A DNA stretch of 46,584 bases from Bacteroidales bacterium (GTDB lineage Bacteria; Bacteroidota; Bacteroidia; Bacteroidales; UBA7960), in the NCBI GenBank assembly GCA_007129945.1, contig SKUN01000020.1:1-46584 (forward strand). Reading direction: 5' to 3'. Within the stretch, counting starts at the first letter, position 1; each line of letters opens with the position of its first letter. The notes under the pieces were generated by a model. The model did no database searches. It saw only the letters and a program-made list of their open reading frames with translations, and had not been told where the DNA came from. Both the position numbers and the translations under genes were made by a program. Below, piece after piece: positions 43,038 to 46,584 of the stretch.

Positions 43038-44372
43038 ATGAAGAAAAAAATCTCTGCTTACAAGCGTTATACAAGGAAAGCGACCCGCTTTCTCAAAACA
43101 GATATCTGGCGGGTTTCCCTGAAAGAGCTGTCGCCTCGCGACAGTTTTCTGGTCAAACAACTGCGTGTCCTTATCCTGGCATTGCGCGGAGTTCGTGAAG
43201 ACAATATCCTGCTCAGGGCCCCTGCCCTGACCTTTTATTCCATGTTCAGTATTGTTCCGGTTGTGGCCCTCGCGTTTGGCATTGCCAAGGGTTTCGGCCT
43301 GGAAATGTATGTGGAAAGACAAGTGGAAGCTGCGCTGGCCGGACGTGAAGAGGTTTTCAACTGGGTGATGGAAATTGTAGACACTTTCTTCCGGGAAACG
43401 CACGGAGGAACTGTGGCGGCCGTAGGTCTGGCCATTTTGTTGTACACCATCACCATGTTGCTGGTCAATATTGAAGAGTCTTTCAACCGCATCTGGCAAG
43501 TACATAAATCCCGTCCCTGGTCACGCCGGTTCAGCGATTATTTTGCCATGATGTTCCTGGCACCGCTTTTCTTTATCATGGCAAGTGCGGCAACCGTATT
43601 TTTGAACACACAGATACAACAGGCAGATAACGGGCTTCTCAACCCGGTAATGCTGGGTTTTGTCCGCCTGATCCCTTACCTGCTGATATGGACCATCTTT
43701 ACCCTTCTGTACATTATCATGCCCAACACCAATGTCCGCATTTCTTCGGCGGCCATTGCCGGAGTTATAGCGGGCACCATATTCCAACTGGTGCAATGGG
43801 CCTATATTGCCTTCCAGATCGGAGCTGCGAAATATGGTGCCATTTACGGATCCTTCGCTGCTGTGCCCCTCCTGCTTTTGTGGATGCAGGTGAGCTGGAT
43901 CGTTGTACTATTCGGTGCCGAACTTTCCTTTGCCAGTCAACACGTCAAAAATTATGAGTTTGAAGCGGAAACCAAAAACATCTCACTGCTGAACAAAAGA
44001 ATATTGGCTGTGTATATCCTTCAACAAATTGTAAAAAACTTTCAGAAAGGCGAAAAACCAATGAACTCAGACCAGTTATCTGAGGCTCTCCATATACCCA
44101 ACAGCATCACAAGAAACATTCTGAATGACCTTGAGGATACAGGCCTTGTTTCTGCAACAGAAACATCTCACTTAAAGGAAAATGCCTTTCAACCCGCAGT
44201 TGACACACATACCATCAGCATCAGAATGATCATTGAACGTCTGGACAAGAAAGGGATGAATGTATTGATCGCCAAACCCACACCTGCTCTGGAACAGATT
44301 AAGGCTGCGCTGTTCAAATTTTACAATATTCTTGAAAACGCCGATGAAAACCGGTTGCTGAAAGATTTGTAG
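43038..44372 (+). CDS. YihY/BrkB-family membrane protein with winged-helix-like tail
   Basis: A 444-residue protein. Residues about 50-310 carry the six-helix YihY/UPF0761 core: APALTFYSMFSIVPVVAL at the first helix, NIEESFNRIWQV, and AAKYGAIYGSFAAVPLLLLWMQVSWIVVLFGAELSFA at the last. The cytoplasmic C-terminus (about 320-444) contains MNSDQLSEALHIPNSITRNILNDLEDTGLVSATE, a winged-helix-like segment of the Rrf2/MarR kind. The family was once annotated as ribonuclease BN, but its members are integral membrane proteins of unknown role. It converges with the CPBP protease. Confidence 0.85.
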   Translation: MKKKISAYKRYTRKATRFLKTDIWRVSLKELSPRDSFLVKQLRVLILALRGVREDNILLRAPALTFYSMFSIVPVVALAFGIAKGFGLEMYVERQVEAALAGREEVFNWVMEIVDTFFRETHGGTVAAVGLAILLYTITMLLVNIEESFNRIWQVHKSRPWSRRFSDYFAMMFLAPLFFIMASAATVFLNTQIQQADNGLLNPVMLGFVRLIPYLLIWTIFTLLYIIMPNTNVRISSAAIAGVIAGTIFQLVQWAYIAFQIGAAKYGAIYGSFAAVPLLLLWMQVSWIVVLFGAELSFASQHVKNYEFEAETKNISLLNKRILAVYILQQIVKNFQKGEKPMNSDQLSEALHIPNSITRNILNDLEDTGLVSATETSHLKENAFQPAVDTHTISIRMIIERLDKKGMNVLIAKPTPALEQIKAALFKFYNILENADENRLLKDL

Positions 44373-44385
44373 TCATGACCTTGTA

Positions 44386-44419
44386 AACAGGTCAGCCTCC
44401 ACTGAACAGGTCAGCCTCC
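44386..44419. repeat. 15-bp direct repeat between convergent genes
   Basis: AACAGGTCAGCCTCC occurs at 44386-44400 and 44405-44419 (period 19). A short hairpin CCCGG/CCGGG (44431-44446) follows. Together they fill the 80-base space between the YihY and CPBP genes; a weak bidirectional terminator is possible, but there is no T-run. Confidence 0.6.
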
Positions 44420-44452
44420 TTCTTTTCCGTCCCGGTTTATTCCGGGTGTTTG

Positions 44453-45403
44453 TTACGGCAAACCCGATGCAGTTCCCGCCGGCTGTTGCCGGTCACGCCC
44501 GGAGTACCACGCCAGCATTCTGAAAAACACCACAACCAGTACAAGGCTGATCAATGCCAGAAGGAAGCCGAAACTCTGGCTCCCCACCGCCTCGGGATCC
44601 ATCTCTGTATAATTGTGGACTATAAAAAAAGTAATCACTGCAGCTGCATTGTTAAAAAAGTGACCCATCACAGGCACCCAGATATTTCCGGTGGTTACCA
44701 TCATATATCCCAGCACCAATCCGAGCACAAAGCGTGGCAGAAATCCGTAAAACTGAAAATGGATGGCACTGAAAATAAGGGCTGAAATGATCACCGCCAC
44801 GTGCGCATTGCGACTCCACTGATGAAAAATCCGCTGCAGGGCGCCCCGGAAGATAAACTCCTCCCCAACGGCCGGCACAATGGCAATAAGGAAAATATTG
44901 AACAGCAAACCCTGATAAGTTGTAACCTGCAGAAAACGCTCAGTCATCACCTGGGCCGCATCTTCAGCCTGACGCATCCATTCTTCCAGGGTACGCAGTG
45001 ATTCCGGCAAGGACATCTGCTGGTTCAGCTCCATCACATAGTTGACCAGGGGCAGCGCAGCCAGCATAATGAGCACCGATATCAACATGCCAGATGCGAG
45101 GGGTTTTTTATGTGCCTGCAGATAATAAAACGGACGGCCGCCGACCAGCAGCCCGAATACTATGGATGACACAACAAACATTCCGATATGACTCAACAAC
45201 TGAAGGTAGCGAAGCTGGTTCAGGTCACCAACCCCTGTCATGTCCATCCCCTGCAGCAGGCCCTCCCCCCAGAACGGCAGTGCAATGATGAACCCGATTA
45301 AGAAAACCACAAGGGTGCTGACCAGCATAACCATCACCAGAAGCAATAGTTTAATGGCGGGATGCAGGCCTCCCAGAATTCCCTGATCTTTCATATGAAG
45401 CAT
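44453..45403 (-). CDS. CPBP-family intramembrane glutamic protease
   Basis: A 316-residue membrane protein with about eight hydrophobic segments. The three CPBP (Abi) motifs are present: EEFIFR (Glu181, Glu182, Arg186), FSAIHFQ (His215) and HFFNN (His248, Asn252). In eukaryotes relatives process CAAX proteins; in bacteria they are linked to bacteriocin immunity and membrane protein processing. The substrate here is unknown. Start candidates are ATG 45403 and ATG 45394. It diverges from the dus gene. Confidence 0.88.
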   Translation of the reverse strand: MLHMKDQGILGGLHPAIKLLLLVMVMLVSTLVVFLIGFIIALPFWGEGLLQGMDMTGVGDLNQLRYLQLLSHIGMFVVSSIVFGLLVGGRPFYYLQAHKKPLASGMLISVLIMLAALPLVNYVMELNQQMSLPESLRTLEEWMRQAEDAAQVMTERFLQVTTYQGLLFNIFLIAIVPAVGEEFIFRGALQRIFHQWSRNAHVAVIISALIFSAIHFQFYGFLPRFVLGLVLGYMMVTTGNIWVPVMGHFFNNAAAVITFFIVHNYTEMDPEAVGSQSFGFLLALISLVLVVVFFRMLAWYSGRDRQQPAGTASGLP

Positions 45404-45409
45404 TTGTTA

Positions 45410-45417
45410 TATTTTTG
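45410..45417 (+). promoter_or_regulatory. -7 box of the dus gene
   Basis: TATTTTTG, an exact TAnnTTTG. The predicted start near 45424 excludes the upstream ATGs at 45362 and 45395 as start codons of dus. Confidence 0.6.
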
Positions 45418-45457
45418 TAGTGGAAATTATCAAAAATACAAATTCTTTTCAATCGTC

Positions 45458-46477
45458 GTGGGCACTATCGAAACAGGGATTCACAGGCAAAGCATTCGCA
45501 TAGGGAAGGTTACCTTTTCTCAGCTGCCTTTGATACTGGCACCCATGGAAGACATTACAGATCCGCCTTTCCGGCAGTTATGCAAGGAGATGGGGGCTGA
45601 CTGGGTGTACACGGAGTTTATCTCTGCCGACGGGCTGATCAGGGATTCGGACAAAAGCCTGCATAAGCTGGACATTTACCCGGAGGAACGACCTGTCTCC
45701 ATCCAGCTTTTCGGCGCCCATACTGATGCAATGGTCGGGGCCGCAATGGCCGCAGAGGAAGCAGCCCCAGATTTTATTGACATTAATTTCGGATGCCCTG
45801 TTCGCAAGGTGGCCTCCAAAGGGGCCGGATCGGGGATTATGAATGACATCCCCAAAATGGAAGAAATGACCCGCAGGATTGTCAAAGCCGTTGACCTGCC
45901 CGTGACCGTAAAGACCCGCCTGGGGTATGACCGTGAGCGTCAACAGATTGTTGAGATCGCTGAGCGGCTGCAGGACTGCGGCATTGCCGCCCTGGCCATT
46001 CACGGGCGTACACGCTGCCAGATGTACCGGGGAACGGCTGACTGGAAATTAATAGGGGATGTCAAAAACAATGCGCGGATGCACATCCCCATCATCGGCA
46101 ACGGCGATATCTGTGACGGACCAGCTACGTTTGAAGCCTTTGAAAAGTACCAGGTGGACGGAGTGATGATCGGGAGGGCCTGCATTGGCAACCCATGGAT
46201 ATTCAGGGAGATCAGACACTATCTCTCTACCGGTGAACAGTTGCCTCCACCGGGACTAAAGGAGCGACTTGAAGTATGCCGCCGGCACATTGACCTTTCT
46301 GTAAAATGGAAGGGAGAAAAGACCGCACTGTACGAAATGCGCAAACATTACAGCAATTATTTCAGGGGAATCCCCGGCTTCAAGCCTTATCGTGTCAGGC
46401 TGGTAACCGCCGGTTCGCTGGATGAATTGCACCAGGTATTGAATGACATTGAACATGCATTTGTGCCAAACCAATGA
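45458..46477 (+). CDS. tRNA-dihydrouridine synthase (DusB-like)
   Basis: An FMN enzyme reducing uridines in the D-loop of tRNA. The family core starts at PLILAPMEDITDPPFRQLCKEMGA and includes the catalytic cysteine in NFGCPVRKVASKGAGSG, VTVKTRLGYD, IHGRTRCQMYRG, NGDICDG and MIGRACIGNPWIF. No ATG suits the N-terminus: the ones further upstream lie before the predicted mRNA start, and the next inside the gene is in APMED. GTG at 45458 gives a 339-residue protein of normal size. The tail of the window after the stop (46478-46584) shows no supported gene. Confidence 0.92.
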   Translation: MGTIETGIHRQSIRIGKVTFSQLPLILAPMEDITDPPFRQLCKEMGADWVYTEFISADGLIRDSDKSLHKLDIYPEERPVSIQLFGAHTDAMVGAAMAAEEAAPDFIDINFGCPVRKVASKGAGSGIMNDIPKMEEMTRRIVKAVDLPVTVKTRLGYDRERQQIVEIAERLQDCGIAALAIHGRTRCQMYRGTADWKLIGDVKNNARMHIPIIGNGDICDGPATFEAFEKYQVDGVMIGRACIGNPWIFREIRHYLSTGEQLPPPGLKERLEVCRRHIDLSVKWKGEKTALYEMRKHYSNYFRGIPGFKPYRVRLVTAGSLDELHQVLNDIEHAFVPNQ

Positions 46478-46584
46478 CCTTTCGGACTCATTCGCTGCCT
46501 GCTTCTATGGTGGGTTCAGAAATCAATAAAGGCAAGTGTAGAATTCATCATGCACGGCAACCCGCATCCTTTATCAGGCCTTTA

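Noticed and set aside
46478..46584. Start of a further gene at the right edge
   Set aside because: An ATG near 46548 opens a frame to the window end, but 12 codons without family similarity are not enough to call.

Overview
The window reads as a chromosomal segment of a Bacteroidota bacterium, most likely an anaerobic or microaerobic member of the Bacteroidales/Marinilabiliales side of the phylum. Pointers are the many exact TAnnTTTG -7 promoter boxes placed just upstream of genes, several lipoprotein signal peptides with a Cys near residue 22, an SDR-type threonine dehydrogenase facing kbl, a paired M16 peptidase operon, and a two-subunit 2-oxoacid:ferredoxin oxidoreductase beside a small 2[4Fe-4S] ferredoxin. 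I saw no rRNA, tRNA, phage, insertion sequence or CRISPR array. Genus and species cannot be read from the sequence.

Layout. 1-6.4 kb: an OmpA-like/TPR lipoprotein, a deoxynucleoside kinase-folK pair, the envelope protease SppA and a lipoprotein alkaline phosphatase. 6.6-14.9 kb: molybdenum/tungsten region, with a molybdate/tungstate-type ABC permease and ATPase (no binding protein) divergent from a cofactor operon: E1-like enzyme, moeA, a compact moaA, an APC permease fused to a PTS-EIIA-like and an RCK_C-like domain, moaC, and a MOSC-MogA fusion. moaD, moaE and mobA are absent here. 15-23.3 kb: a beta-barrel/SPOR-like protein, formate-THF ligase, an M1 aminopeptidase lipoprotein, a small barrel protein, pabB and a LolA-like secreted protein. 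23.3-26.7 kb: an AAC(3)-fold protein, a Wzx-like flippase and an amidohydrolase. 26.8-31.1 kb: korAB, a 55-residue ferredoxin gene and tatC. 31.1-37.4 kb: amino-acid catabolism (pruA, ansA, kbl, tdh) with tatD, split by a 0.45-kb hairpin-repeat region. 37.5-46.5 kb: dnaX with an apparent -1 frameshift at A10, two M16 peptidase-family genes, a YihY/BrkB membrane protein, a CPBP protease and a dus tRNA-dihydrouridine synthase.

How the genes fit together. Threonine goes through Tdh and Kbl to glycine and acetyl-CoA; PruA and AnsA feed glutamate and aspartate; KorAB plus ferredoxin handle 2-oxoacids with low-potential electrons. FolK, PabB and Fhs serve folate and one-carbon metabolism. The molybdenum genes would supply a molybdopterin enzyme encoded elsewhere.

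The most unusual items are: (1) the hairpin array between tatD and ansA, whose stems differ but whose loops all read GNA or GNNA on the transcribed strand; (2) the dnaX frameshift; (3) the APC-EIIA-RCK_C fusion inside the cofactor operon; (4) the compact MoaA that keeps both cluster motifs and the C-terminal GG.
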